Shown: one piece after another, positions 49,626 to 57,691 of the stretch
Layout of the letters: every line of letters starts with the position of its first letter
Numbering within the stretch: position 1 is the first letter of the stretch
DNA from: Parvibaculum sp035325945
GTDB taxonomy: Bacteria; Pseudomonadota; Alphaproteobacteria; Parvibaculales; Parvibaculaceae
NCBI RefSeq assembly: GCF_035325945.1
Contig: NZ_DAOKYX010000009.1
Location: forward strand, 1 to 64,000
Length of the DNA: 64,000 nt
Direction: 5' to 3'
Position numbers and translations under genes: made by a program
Notes under the pieces: model-generated
The model's input: only the letters and a program-made list of their open reading frames with translations
What the model was told of the DNA's origin: nothing
Databases searched by the model: none

Positions 49626-51020
49626 ATGACGACGTCCCCGCGACTGACGCTCCATAATTCGCTCACCCGCCGCAAGGAGGTGTTCGAGCCCGCCGATCCG
49701 GCGCGGGTGACGATGTATGTCTGCGGTCCGACGGTCTACAGCTACGCCCATATCGGCAATGCGCGCCCGGCGGTTGTCTTCGACGTGCTGGCGCGGCTTC
49801 TTCGCCGCCTCTACCCGAATGTCGTCTACGCGCGCAACATCACCGACATCGAGGACAAGATCATCGCCGCCGCGAAGGAGCAGGGCGTCGAGATCGCCGC
49901 GATCACGGAGAAATATGCGCGGATCTATCGCGAGGACATGGGCACGCTCGGCGTGCTGCCGCCCGACATCGAGCCCAAGGCGACCGAAACCATCGCCGGC
50001 ATGATCGCGATGATGGAGCGGCTCATCGCCAGCGGCCACGCCTATGAGGCGGATGGCCATGTGCTCTTCAACGTGCCGAGCTATGCCGAGTACGGCCGCC
50101 TGTCGGGCCGCAACCGCGACGACATGATCGCAGGCGCGCGGGTCGAGGTCGCGCCCTACAAGAAGGACCCGGCCGACTTCGTGCTCTGGAAGCCCTCGAC
50201 GCCGGACCAGCCCGGCTGGGACAGTCCCTGGGGCCGCGGCCGCCCCGGCTGGCATATCGAATGCTCGGCCATGATCGAAAAGCATCTCGGGCGGACGATC
50301 GACATTCACGGCGGCGGCATCGACCTTCAGTTCCCGCATCACGAGAACGAGATCGCCCAGTCGAACTGCGCGCATGACCATGCGCCGCTGGCGCGCTTCT
50401 GGCTGCATAACGGCTTCGTCAACATCGAAAAGGAAAAGATGTCGAAGTCGCTCGGCAATGTGCTGCTGGTGCACGATCTCATCGCCCAGGCGCCGGGCGA
50501 GGCGATCCGGCTTGCGCTCCTCAATGGCCATTACCGTCAGCCGCTCGACTGGACGGCGGACGGGCTCGCCCAGGCGCGGCGCATGCTCGACCGGCTCTAT
50601 GGCGCCTTGCGTGCGCTTTCCGATGTGGAGGCGGACGCAAACGACACCGTGCCCGACGCCTTCATGGAGGCGCTGACCGACGATCTCAACACGCCCAAGG
50701 CGCTCGCCGTTCTCTTCGATCTCGCCCGGCAGGCGCATGTGGCGACCGAGCCGGCGGAGCGGGCGCGGCTCAAGGCGGCGCTCCAGAATGCGGGCTATCT
50801 CGTCGGCCTTCTGCAAGCCGACCCGGAAAGCTGGTTTGCAGGAGCCGGGGTCACACCCCATATCGATGCGGAAGAGATCGAGGCCCTGATCGCGGCCCGG
50901 GCGGCGGCGCGCAAGGGGCGGGATTTCAAGGAAGCCGACCGTATCCGCGACGAGCTTGCCGGGCGCGGTATTCTGATCGAGGACGGCCCGCAGGGAACGC
51001 TCTGGCGGGTCGCCGGTTGA
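49626..51020 (+). CDS. cysS: Cysteinyl-tRNA synthetase
   Basis: A 464-residue class I synthetase charging tRNA-Cys. Zinc ligands: MYVCGPT (Cys30), WHIECSAM, and the histidine pair in FPHHENEIAQ. The HIGH motif is AHIGNARP near 39-46 and the KMSKS motif is KEKMSKSLGN near 270. The C-terminal DALR helical domain has FKEADRIRDELAGRGILIEDGPQGTLW. The family length is normal. The scaffold gene follows by eight bases. Confidence 0.96.
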   Translation: MTTSPRLTLHNSLTRRKEVFEPADPARVTMYVCGPTVYSYAHIGNARPAVVFDVLARLLRRLYPNVVYARNITDIEDKIIAAAKEQGVEIAAITEKYARIYREDMGTLGVLPPDIEPKATETIAGMIAMMERLIASGHAYEADGHVLFNVPSYAEYGRLSGRNRDDMIAGARVEVAPYKKDPADFVLWKPSTPDQPGWDSPWGRGRPGWHIECSAMIEKHLGRTIDIHGGGIDLQFPHHENEIAQSNCAHDHAPLARFWLHNGFVNIEKEKMSKSLGNVLLVHDLIAQAPGEAIRLALLNGHYRQPLDWTADGLAQARRMLDRLYGALRALSDVEADANDTVPDAFMEALTDDLNTPKALAVLFDLARQAHVATEPAERARLKAALQNAGYLVGLLQADPESWFAGAGVTPHIDAEEIEALIAARAAARKGRDFKEADRIRDELAGRGILIEDGPQGTLWRVAG

Positions 51021-51027
51021 AACGAAG

Positions 51028-51483
51028 ATGCTGAACGAGATTTACAACACGCGCATTCTGAAGCTCGCGGCGGACATTCCGCTGTCGGAGCGGCTTGCCG
51101 ATCCGGATGCGAGCGTGACGGCCGTCTCCAAGCTCTGCGGCTCCAAGGTCACCGTCGATGTGAAGGTCGAAGGTGACCGGGTGGTCGCCTATGGAGCGGA
51201 TGTGAAGGCATGCGCGCTCGGTCAGGCGTCGTCCTCGATCATGGCGCGCCATGTCATCGGCGCGACAGCGGCGGAACTCCACGAGGTCGGCGCCGCCATG
51301 CGCCGCATGCTCAAGGAGGGTGGCGAGCCGCCGCGCGAGATCTATGGCGGCAAGTGGCGCGACCTCGAGGTGCTGGAGCCGGTGCGCGACTACAAGGCGC
51401 GCCACGCTTCCACGCTGCTCGTCTTCGACGCGGTGGAAGAGGCTGTCGACAAGGCGATGGCAGACGCGCAGGAAAAGGCGTGA
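51028..51483 (+). CDS. IscU/NifU-N-like iron-sulfur scaffold protein
   Basis: A 151-residue protein of the NifU_N/IscU fold, which holds nascent iron-sulfur clusters. Two cysteines align with scaffold ligands: SKLCGSKV (near 37) and VKACALGQASSSIM (near 62). At the third ligand position the sequence is YKARHASTLLVF, with no cysteine. This variant type is common in alphaproteobacteria as a protein separate from IscU/SufU and may not be a classical scaffold. It starts eight bases after cysS, so cysteine use and cluster building may be co-expressed. Confidence 0.82.
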   Translation: MLNEIYNTRILKLAADIPLSERLADPDASVTAVSKLCGSKVTVDVKVEGDRVVAYGADVKACALGQASSSIMARHVIGATAAELHEVGAAMRRMLKEGGEPPREIYGGKWRDLEVLEPVRDYKARHASTLLVFDAVEEAVDKAMADAQEKA

Positions 51484-51817
51484 TGGCCGTCTCTGGCATT
51501 CGCCGCCGCGGAATGTAATATTCTGTCAACCATACCGGCATAGCCTGCCGGCAGGGACCGGAAGGAGCGGCGCTCCCTCCGCATTGGATGCCAAACATAC
51601 GGAACGCCAAACAAGGACGAGAGCGTGTCTTTGCAACCGGCACAGATCAAGGGCCTGAGGAGTGGGACTGCGGCGCGGCCCGGCACCCCCACTAGCAGCG
51701 GCCCGGCCTGAGAAGCCGGGCCCTGAGGCGCGCGTCTGCGTGCCGGCCTTCGCTTCAATTTGCAAACTTCCCGCTATGGCCGGTCCATTGGACCCCGGCT
51801 CATTCGTCGGCCCCTGA
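51484..51817. other. Intergenic leader region before yidD-thrS
   Basis: A 334-base gap without a convincing gene. It holds a strong GGCCCGGC/GCCGGGCC hairpin at 51700-51722 and a GC-rich dyad near 51553-51583 (CCGGCAGGGACCGGAAGG region). GGAATGTAATATTCTG at 51509-51524 is an AT-richer dyad that may be part of a promoter. A regulatory leader for yidD-thrS is possible; no tRNA or T-box-like element is recognisable. Confidence 0.4.
51700..51722 (+). terminator. Hairpin before yidD
   Basis: GGCCCGGC pairs perfectly with GCCGGGCC around a seven-base loop. No T tract follows. It may end the cysS-scaffold transcript or act in a leader for yidD-thrS. Confidence 0.4.
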
Positions 51818-52138
51818 ATGCGATTTGCCCCTTTCTCGCTCGCGATGCGTGGCCTGATCCAGCTCTATCGCTGGTTCATCTCGCCATTGCTCGGTCCGCG
51901 CTGCCGGCACCTGCCGAGTTGCTCCGACTATGCGATGGAGGCAATCGAGCGTCATGGCGCCTGGAAGGGCGGGTGGCTCGCGCTCTCGAGGTTGAGCCGG
52001 TGCCATCCATACGGTACGCATGGGTTCGACCCTGTGCCGCAGACCCTCCCCGAGTTGCCGTGGTACAGGCCCTGGGCGTTTGGGCGCTGGTCCTGGTCGG
52101 CCGAATTGCGCGGGACGGAAGAGAGAAAAACAAGATGA
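51818..52138 (+). CDS. yidD: Membrane protein insertion efficiency factor YidD
   Basis: A 106-residue protein of the YidD family, which helps YidC-dependent insertion of membrane proteins. The family core is present: YRWFISPLLGPRCRHLPSCSDYAMEAIERHGAWKGGWLALSRLSRCHPYGTHGFDPVP, with three conserved cysteines. The amphipathic N-terminus would bind the inner membrane. Unusually for the family it is next to thrS rather than the rnpA-yidC cluster, though this arrangement is common in alphaproteobacteria. Its stop overlaps the thrS start (ATGA). Confidence 0.92.
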   Translation: MRFAPFSLAMRGLIQLYRWFISPLLGPRCRHLPSCSDYAMEAIERHGAWKGGWLALSRLSRCHPYGTHGFDPVPQTLPELPWYRPWAFGRWSWSAELRGTEERKTR

Positions 52139-54120
52139 TCAAGGTAACGCTGCCCGACGGATCGGTGCGTGAACTGGCGGAGCCGATGGACGGCCGCGCC
52201 TTTGCGGAGAGCATTGCGAAATCGCTGGCCAAGAAGGCGATCGCCGTCAAGATCGACGGCAAGGTGAAAGACCTTGTCACGATGATCGACCGGGATGCGA
52301 TCGTCGAGGTGGTGACGCCGACGACGCCGGACGGGCTCGAAATCCTGCGCCATGACTGCGCCCATGTGATGGCCGAAGCCGTGCAGGAGCTTTTCCCCGG
52401 CACGCAGGTCACAATCGGGCCGGTGATCGAGAACGGTTTCTTCTACGATTTCGCGCGGGCCGAGCCCTTCCGCGCCGAAGACCTCGAGAAGATCGAGGAG
52501 CGGATGCGCGAGATCGTCGACCGCGACGAGAAGATCACGCGCGAGGTCTGGCCGCGCGACGAGGCCATCGCCTATTTCAAGAAGATCGGCGAAGCCTACA
52601 AGGCCGAGATCATCGAGGGCATTCCGGCGGGCGAGGACGTCTCCGTCTACCGCCAGGGCAACTGGCTCGATCTCTGCCGCGGGCCGCATCTGCCTTCGAC
52701 GGGCAAGCTCGGCAAGGCCTTCAGGCTGACGAAGCTCGCCGGCGCCTATTGGCGCGGCGACAGCCGCAACGAGATGCTTCAGCGCATCTATGGCACGGCC
52801 TGGGCGACGGAAGCCGACCTCAAGGCCTACCTTACCATGGTGGAGGAGGCCGAGCGGCGCGATCATCGCAAGATCGGCCGCGAGATGGATCTCTTCCATC
52901 TGCAGGAGGAGGCGCAGGGCTCCGTCTTCTGGCACCCGAAGGGCTGGCGCGTCTGGCAGGCGCTGGAGCAGTATGTGCGCCGGCGCATCGACGCCTCGGG
53001 CTATGTCGAGGTTCGCACGCCGCAGCTTCTCGATGCAAAATTCTGGGAGCAGTCCGGCCATTGGGGCAAGTACCGGGAAAACATGTTCGTTGTTCCCGAC
53101 GAAGTTCCCTCGACGGACGATGATGCGCCGATCGTTTCGGGCAAGGCCAAGCTCATGGCGATCAAGCCCATGAACTGCCCCGCGCATATCCAGATCTTCA
53201 AGCAGGGCGTGAAATCCTATCGCGACCTGCCGCTGCGCATGGCCGAGTTCGGCTGCTGCCACCGCAACGAGGCGCATGGCGCGCTGCACGGGCTCATGCG
53301 CGTGCGCCAGATGACGCAGGACGACGCGCACATCTTCTGTCGCGAGGACCAGATTCAGAGCGAGACGGAGGCGTTCGTCGCGCTTCTCGAAAGCGTCTAT
53401 GACGATATGGGGTTCACGGATCTCAACGTACGTCTGGCGCTCAGGCCCGAGCAGCGCGTCGGTTCCGACGAGACGTGGGACAGGGCGGAGCGCGCGCTTG
53501 CCGATGCGCTCGACGCGCTCGGCCGCAAATATACGCTGGCGCCGGGCGAGGGCGCCTTCTACGGCCCCAAGCTCGAATTCCATCTGAAGGATGCGATCGG
53601 CCGCTCCTGGCAGCTCGGCACGCTGCAGCTCGACTTCAACCTGCCCGAACGGCTCGACGCTTCCTATATCGGCGAGGACAGCGCCAAGCACCGCCCGGTG
53701 ATGCTGCATCGCGCGATCCTCGGCTCGCTCGAGCGCTTCATCGGCATTCTGATCGAGCATTACGAGGGCAAGTTTCCGCTCTGGCTCGCGCCGGTGCAGG
53801 TCGTGGTCGCCACCATCACCTCGGAAGCCGACGGCTACGCGCAGGATGTCGCGCAGGCGCTTCGCGATGCGGGGCTCAGGGTCGAACTCGATCTCCGGAA
53901 CGAGAAGATCAATTACAAGGTCCGCGAACATTCCGTCGGCAAGGTTCCGGTGATCCTCGTCGCGGGCAAGCGCGAGGCGGAGGAGCGCACGGTGTCTGTC
54001 CGCCGTCTCGGCTCGACCGACCAGAAGGTGCAGGCGCTGGACGAGGCGATCCGGGCGCTCGCCGCCGAGGCAACGCCGCCGGATCAGAGGCCCGCGGCGC
54101 TCAAGGCCGCGGCCGAATGA
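52135..54120 (+). CDS. thrS: Threonyl-tRNA synthetase
   Basis: A 661-residue class II synthetase. Domains in order: TGS (about 1-60, MIKVTLPDGSVRELAEP), editing domain (about 65-225, with HDCAHVMAEAVQELFP zinc-like motif), catalytic domain (about 245-540, with zinc cysteine in MNCPAHI and motif 2 FGCCHRNEAHGAL), and anticodon-binding domain (about 545-645, VVVATITSEADGYAQDV). The ATG at 52135 overlaps the yidD stop; the reading frame stays open further upstream, but that stretch is the yidD gene in another frame. Confidence 0.96.
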   Translation: MIKVTLPDGSVRELAEPMDGRAFAESIAKSLAKKAIAVKIDGKVKDLVTMIDRDAIVEVVTPTTPDGLEILRHDCAHVMAEAVQELFPGTQVTIGPVIENGFFYDFARAEPFRAEDLEKIEERMREIVDRDEKITREVWPRDEAIAYFKKIGEAYKAEIIEGIPAGEDVSVYRQGNWLDLCRGPHLPSTGKLGKAFRLTKLAGAYWRGDSRNEMLQRIYGTAWATEADLKAYLTMVEEAERRDHRKIGREMDLFHLQEEAQGSVFWHPKGWRVWQALEQYVRRRIDASGYVEVRTPQLLDAKFWEQSGHWGKYRENMFVVPDEVPSTDDDAPIVSGKAKLMAIKPMNCPAHIQIFKQGVKSYRDLPLRMAEFGCCHRNEAHGALHGLMRVRQMTQDDAHIFCREDQIQSETEAFVALLESVYDDMGFTDLNVRLALRPEQRVGSDETWDRAERALADALDALGRKYTLAPGEGAFYGPKLEFHLKDAIGRSWQLGTLQLDFNLPERLDASYIGEDSAKHRPVMLHRAILGSLERFIGILIEHYEGKFPLWLAPVQVVVATITSEADGYAQDVAQALRDAGLRVELDLRNEKINYKVREHSVGKVPVILVAGKREAEERTVSVRRLGSTDQKVQALDEAIRALAAEATPPDQRPAALKAAAE

Positions 54121-54144
54121 TGAGAATGCCGAGTGATGCAAATG

Positions 54145-54171
54145 AAGGGGGAAGCGCGGAGCTTCCCCCTT
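54145..54171 (+). terminator. Hairpin after thrS
   Basis: AAGGGGGAAGC pairs perfectly with GCTTCCCCCTT around a five-base loop, 24 bases past the thrS stop and 30 bases before the HAD start. Only a short GTGCTTTC follows, so the T tract is weak. Confidence 0.6.
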
Positions 54172-54199
54172 GTGCTTTCGAGCGGAGTGTTTGAGCGTG

Positions 54200-54862
54200 A
54201 TGTCGTTTCCCAATCCCGTCGAGGCCGTCATCTTCGATATGGACGGGTTGCTGCTCGATACCGAGCGCATCTACAGGGTCGTGCTGCAAAGGGCGTGCTC
54301 CGCGCTCGGCTATGAGATGACCGATGCGCTTTTCCATTCGCTCATCGGCGTTCCGGGACCGGCGGGCTACGCGATCATCCGCGCGCATTTCGGCGAGGGA
54401 TTTCCGCTCGACGGCTACAAGTCGCGCATCGCCGAAATCGCCGAGGAATTGCTGGCGGCGGGCATCCCGCTGAAGGCGGGCGCCGGTGAATTGCTCCTTG
54501 ATCTCGGCGCGCGAGGTGTTCCCATAGCGCTTGCGACCTCATCGTCGCGTGCGGTCGCCGAGAGGCACCTGAGCCGCGCGGGCATTCGCGATCATTTCGA
54601 AATCGTCTTCACCGGCGACGATGTGACGAACGGCAAGCCGGATCCCGAAATCTTCATGAAGGCGGCGGGCGCGCTGGCGATGAAGCCGGGTCGATGCCTC
54701 GTGCTCGAGGATTCGCACAACGGCATCCGTGCGGCACATGCCGCTGGCACGATGCCCGTCATGGTGCCGGATATCGTCGCGCCGACGGCGGACATCCGCG
54801 CGAAATGCGTCGCCGTCGTCACCGATCTGCATGAGGCGCGTCGCCTGCTCGAAGGGCGCTGA
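54200..54862 (+). CDS. HAD-family phosphatase (beta-phosphoglucomutase-like)
   Basis: A 220-residue haloacid dehalogenase-fold phosphatase. Motif I is VIFDMDGLLLDTE (nucleophile Asp near 12), motif II is IALATSSSRAVAERHL, motif III the Lys in GKPDPEIF, motif IV LVLEDSHNGIRAAHAAG. The helical cap after motif I (residues 20-85) is of the beta-PGM class. Substrate unknown, likely a sugar phosphate. The ATG at 54200 gives the normal start. Its stop abuts the stop of the convergent AHSA1 gene. Confidence 0.87.
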   Translation: MSFPNPVEAVIFDMDGLLLDTERIYRVVLQRACSALGYEMTDALFHSLIGVPGPAGYAIIRAHFGEGFPLDGYKSRIAEIAEELLAAGIPLKAGAGELLLDLGARGVPIALATSSSRAVAERHLSRAGIRDHFEIVFTGDDVTNGKPDPEIFMKAAGALAMKPGRCLVLEDSHNGIRAAHAAGTMPVMVPDIVAPTADIRAKCVAVVTDLHEARRLLEGR

Positions 54863-55414
54863 TCAGGCGGGACGCCGCTTCCCATAGCGTTTGCGGTATT
54901 CGTCCTCGACGCCGTCGAAGGCTGTCCAGAAAGGCGTTGTCGGATTTCCTTCGAGCTGCTCGGCCAGCAGCGCGAGATGCGTGTGCCAGCCGCCGGACAC
55001 GTTGATGGCATCGTCGATATTGGCAAGGCGGCGGTGAGTGAGGACGAGGCGCACCTTGTCGCCCTCCTCGCTGAGTTCGATGATGACTTCGGAGCCGGCC
55101 GGGTCGAGATCGTCGTCCCAGGTGAAGCACAGCCGACGCGGCGGCTCGTAACCGGTGACGATGTGCCTGCTTTCGAAAATGCCGCCATATTGCTTGAAGC
55201 GTTCGGGCGGCGGGGCGGGGTGCGGTCCGAGATTGGAATTGTCGAAGGTGATGTCCATCCTGCCGCCGATGCGTGGCTCCATGGGGCCGCTCGCAAACCA
55301 GGTGCCGCGCTTCTCGGCATCGGTCAGATAGGACCAGACGCGCTCGATGGGGCCAGGCAGGAGGCGCTCGAACCGGACGGTGTCGTTGCCAATGAGTACG
55401 CCGTATTCGTTCAT
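54863..55414 (-). CDS. SRPBCC/AHSA1 domain protein
   Basis: A 183-residue protein of the Bet v1/AHSA1 fold. FERLLPGPIERVWSYLTDAEKRGTWFASGPMEPRIGGRMDI is the START-like AHSA1 pattern and PPRRLCFTWDDD with VRLVLTHRRL follows. Such proteins bind small hydrophobic ligands; function otherwise unknown. They are typically encoded next to an ArsR-type regulator, as here: the regulator gene is 55 bases upstream on the same strand. AAGGTG precedes the ATG. Confidence 0.88.
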   Translation of the reverse strand: MNEYGVLIGNDTVRFERLLPGPIERVWSYLTDAEKRGTWFASGPMEPRIGGRMDITFDNSNLGPHPAPPPERFKQYGGIFESRHIVTGYEPPRRLCFTWDDDLDPAGSEVIIELSEEGDKVRLVLTHRRLANIDDAINVSGGWHTHLALLAEQLEGNPTTPFWTAFDGVEDEYRKRYGKRRPA

Positions 55415-55469
55415 CGCTTCACCTTTCCAGAATGTGGGGCTTTGCGCCACGGGCGGACGCCATTTCCGT

Positions 55470-55793
55470 TCACGAGCCTTTCTTGTCCGTGTCGGAGGCC
55501 TTTTGCAGCTCGCGCTCCAGCGCGTCGAGCTTCGGATTCCAGAAGCGGCGAACGCGCTGCAGCCAGGCATCAACCTCCGCCAGCCCCTCCGGGTCGAGCG
55601 CGTAGATGCGCCGCTGCGCATCGATGCGCACACGGACGAGACGCGCCGCCTTCAGCGTCTTCAGATGCTGGGAGACGGCGGGCGGCGTCATGGCGAAGCG
55701 GCGCGATATTTCCCCGGCCGAAAGTTCGCCTTCGCTCAGCATCTCGACGATCTGGCGGCGGGTGGGGTCGGAAAGGGCGGCAAAGGCTTGCAT
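55470..55793 (-). CDS. ArsR-family transcriptional regulator
   Basis: A 107-residue winged-helix repressor: FAALSDPTRRQIVEMLSEGELSAGEISRRFAMTPPAVSQHLKTLKAARLVRVR (residues 4-56), then RRIYALDPEGLAEVDAWL. It lacks the metal-binding Cys motif of ArsR/SmtB sensors, as usual in members paired with AHSA1 proteins. A perfect palindrome lies 22 bases upstream of its start and is likely its own operator. Confidence 0.9.
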   Translation of the reverse strand: MQAFAALSDPTRRQIVEMLSEGELSAGEISRRFAMTPPAVSQHLKTLKAARLVRVRIDAQRRIYALDPEGLAEVDAWLQRVRRFWNPKLDALERELQKASDTDKKGS

Positions 55794-55814
55794 GGCGATG
55801 ATATTGTAGAAACC

Positions 55815-55826
55815 ACTTAATTAAGT
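55815..55826. promoter_or_regulatory. ArsR-type operator palindrome ACTTAATTAAGT
   Basis: A perfect 12-base AT-rich palindrome lies 22 bases upstream of the arsR-type start, in an otherwise GC-rich context. Similar TTAATTAA-centred sites are plausible targets of ArsR regulators paired with AHSA1 genes, so autoregulation of the pair is likely. Confidence 0.6.
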
Positions 55827-55928
55827 AAATAGAAAAATTAGACGCCTCCGCGTTCGTGCCGGACTTGCCACAGGCGGTTATGGTTAAGTTTCGGTAACCG
55901 ATCAGGATTCTGGGGGGCGCGAGGGGAC

Positions 55929-57689
55929 ATGAAGGGAAGGGGGCTTGCCGCCATTTTACTGGCGCTGCTGGCGGGTCTGTGCGCAGCGCGAGCGGAGGGC
56001 GATCTGCCGCCCGGTCAGACGGCGCCCGCCACCATGTCACCCGCCACCATGTCACCTGTGGTGAGCGCTGGCGAGGCGCTGAGCACGGCTGCCATGCCCG
56101 CGCCGCCCGCGCTCCAGTGGCGGATCACCAAGCCCGAATGGAGCGCGAGCGACGAGCGCGCCTTCGGCGATTTCGTGAGGGCCATCGGCAGGAGCGATTG
56201 CCGCACGGTGGCGGAATGTCTTTCGGGGCCGGCCAATATCTACCGCAACAGCGATCCGGCGGGCCTGAGCTTCTATGCCGATTGCGCGGACCTGCCCTAT
56301 GTGCTGCGCGCCTATTTCGCCTGGAAGAACGGCTTGCCCTTCTCCTATGCGAGCGCGGTCGCGGCGAATGGCAACTCGACGGACCTTCGCTATTCGGCGC
56401 GAGGCAATCATGTCGTCCTGCGCACCGATGTGACGACGGCCGCGCCAGGTGCCTTTCCCAATGCGCGGATCGTCTTCCTCAATCTCATCAATTCGATTTC
56501 GACGGCCATGTACCGTGTGCCGCCGGGAGAGAGGCAAGGCGCGCTCGCGGATTTCTACCCGGTGCGGATCGCGCCCGGCTCAATTCGTCCCGGTACGGTC
56601 ATTTATGATCCTAACGGTCATGCGGCGACCGTTTACGATGTGGACGATGAAGGCCGCATCCGCTTCATCGACAGCCATCCCGACAATTCCGTTTCGCGCG
56701 GTGACTATGGACATCGCTTCGTCCGCGCGTCGCCTCCGATGGGGGCGGGCTTCAAGAACTGGCGCCCGCTCGTGCTCGCCGGAGCAACGCAGGCGCCCGA
56801 TGGCAGCTATGTCGGCGGCGTCATCAAGCCGCGTGCCGACAGCGAACTGGCGGATTGGTCCGACGAACAGTTCTTCGGCAATGCGGAGCCGAAGCCTGCC
56901 GAGTGGCGCAAGGCGCGGTTCGTCCACAAGGGCGAGGCGCTCGATTATTACGATTATGTGCGCCGCGCCGTTGCGGGCCACGACATCGTCTACGATCCCA
57001 TCGTCGAGACGCGGAGCCTGCTGAAGGGCCTTTGCGACGATCTGCATTATCGCGTCATGGCTGTCGATATCGCCGTGAAGGCGGGCATCGACAGGCAGCC
57101 GCAGCCCGGCCGCCTGCCGGACAATATCTATGGCACATCGGGCGACTGGGAGACTTACTCGACGCCGTCTCGCGATGCGCGCCTCAAGACCTCGTTTCTG
57201 GAATTGAAGGATCAGGTCGCGAAGTTTCTGGAGATGGCGCGGCAAGGCTCGAAAAGCATTTCCTATTCGGGCAGCGACCTTGCGGGCGATCTCGCTGCGA
57301 CCTATCGCGAGGCGGCGGCATCCTGCCCGGTGAGCTATCAGGCAAGCGACGGCTCGATGCGGACCCTGAGTTTCGAGGAAGCGCGCCAGCGCCTCTTCGA
57401 CTTTTCCTTCGATCCCTATCATTGCCCCGAGCGGCGCTGGGGCGCGCAGCCGGGCGCCGAACTTGCGACGTGCCGCGACGATGAAACGAAGACGGCCTGG
57501 TATGCGGCGCAGCAGCGGCTCCGCAATCAGATCGAGCGCACCTATGATGCGAGGATGGGTTTCAGCCTTGCGGAGCTTGAGGCGGGAGCGCCGGGAAGCG
57601 GGCGGGACGCGCCGCCCGATATCGACACGCTGGCGCTGATCGGCAGAAGCATGAACGCGAAGGCGGCCGAGGCAGCGCCCTTGCGCTGA
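55929..57689 (+). CDS. Secreted protein with a cysteine-peptidase-like core
   Basis: A 586-residue exported protein; I do not recognise a named family. Signal peptide about 1-22 (ending AARA). A short tandem duplication (ATMSPATMSP) lies at 34-43. Residues about 115-260 have a papain/transglutaminase-like arrangement: Cys119 in YADCADLPYVLRAYFAWKNG, His231 in DPNGHAATVYDV and Asp248 in RFIDSHPDNS. The C-terminal half (about 330-570) is mostly helical with five further cysteines. A periplasmic amidase or peptidase is a reasonable guess. GAGGGG precedes the ATG. Confidence 0.65.
   Translation: MKGRGLAAILLALLAGLCAARAEGDLPPGQTAPATMSPATMSPVVSAGEALSTAAMPAPPALQWRITKPEWSASDERAFGDFVRAIGRSDCRTVAECLSGPANIYRNSDPAGLSFYADCADLPYVLRAYFAWKNGLPFSYASAVAANGNSTDLRYSARGNHVVLRTDVTTAAPGAFPNARIVFLNLINSISTAMYRVPPGERQGALADFYPVRIAPGSIRPGTVIYDPNGHAATVYDVDDEGRIRFIDSHPDNSVSRGDYGHRFVRASPPMGAGFKNWRPLVLAGATQAPDGSYVGGVIKPRADSELADWSDEQFFGNAEPKPAEWRKARFVHKGEALDYYDYVRRAVAGHDIVYDPIVETRSLLKGLCDDLHYRVMAVDIAVKAGIDRQPQPGRLPDNIYGTSGDWETYSTPSRDARLKTSFLELKDQVAKFLEMARQGSKSISYSGSDLAGDLAATYREAAASCPVSYQASDGSMRTLSFEEARQRLFDFSFDPYHCPERRWGAQPGAELATCRDDETKTAWYAAQQRLRNQIERTYDARMGFSLAELEAGAPGSGRDAPPDIDTLALIGRSMNAKAAEAAPLR
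56026..56055 (+). repeat. 15-base tandem duplication inside the secreted protein gene
   Basis: CCGCCACCATGTCAC occurs twice without a gap, adding five codons (ATMSP) in the linker after the signal peptide. It keeps the reading frame. Confidence 0.85.
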
Positions 57690-57691
57690 GA

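Noticed and set aside
51540..51600. Resemblance to the SRP (4.5S) RNA apical loop around CCGGAAGG
   Set aside because: The flanking conserved bases of the SRP domain IV helix (CAGGTC and AGCAG) are not in place, and no matching long helix is seen.
51760..52134. Upstream extension of the thrS reading frame by 125 codons
   Set aside because: This stretch is the yidD gene in a different frame; the TGS domain begins at 52135, as in other ThrS proteins.
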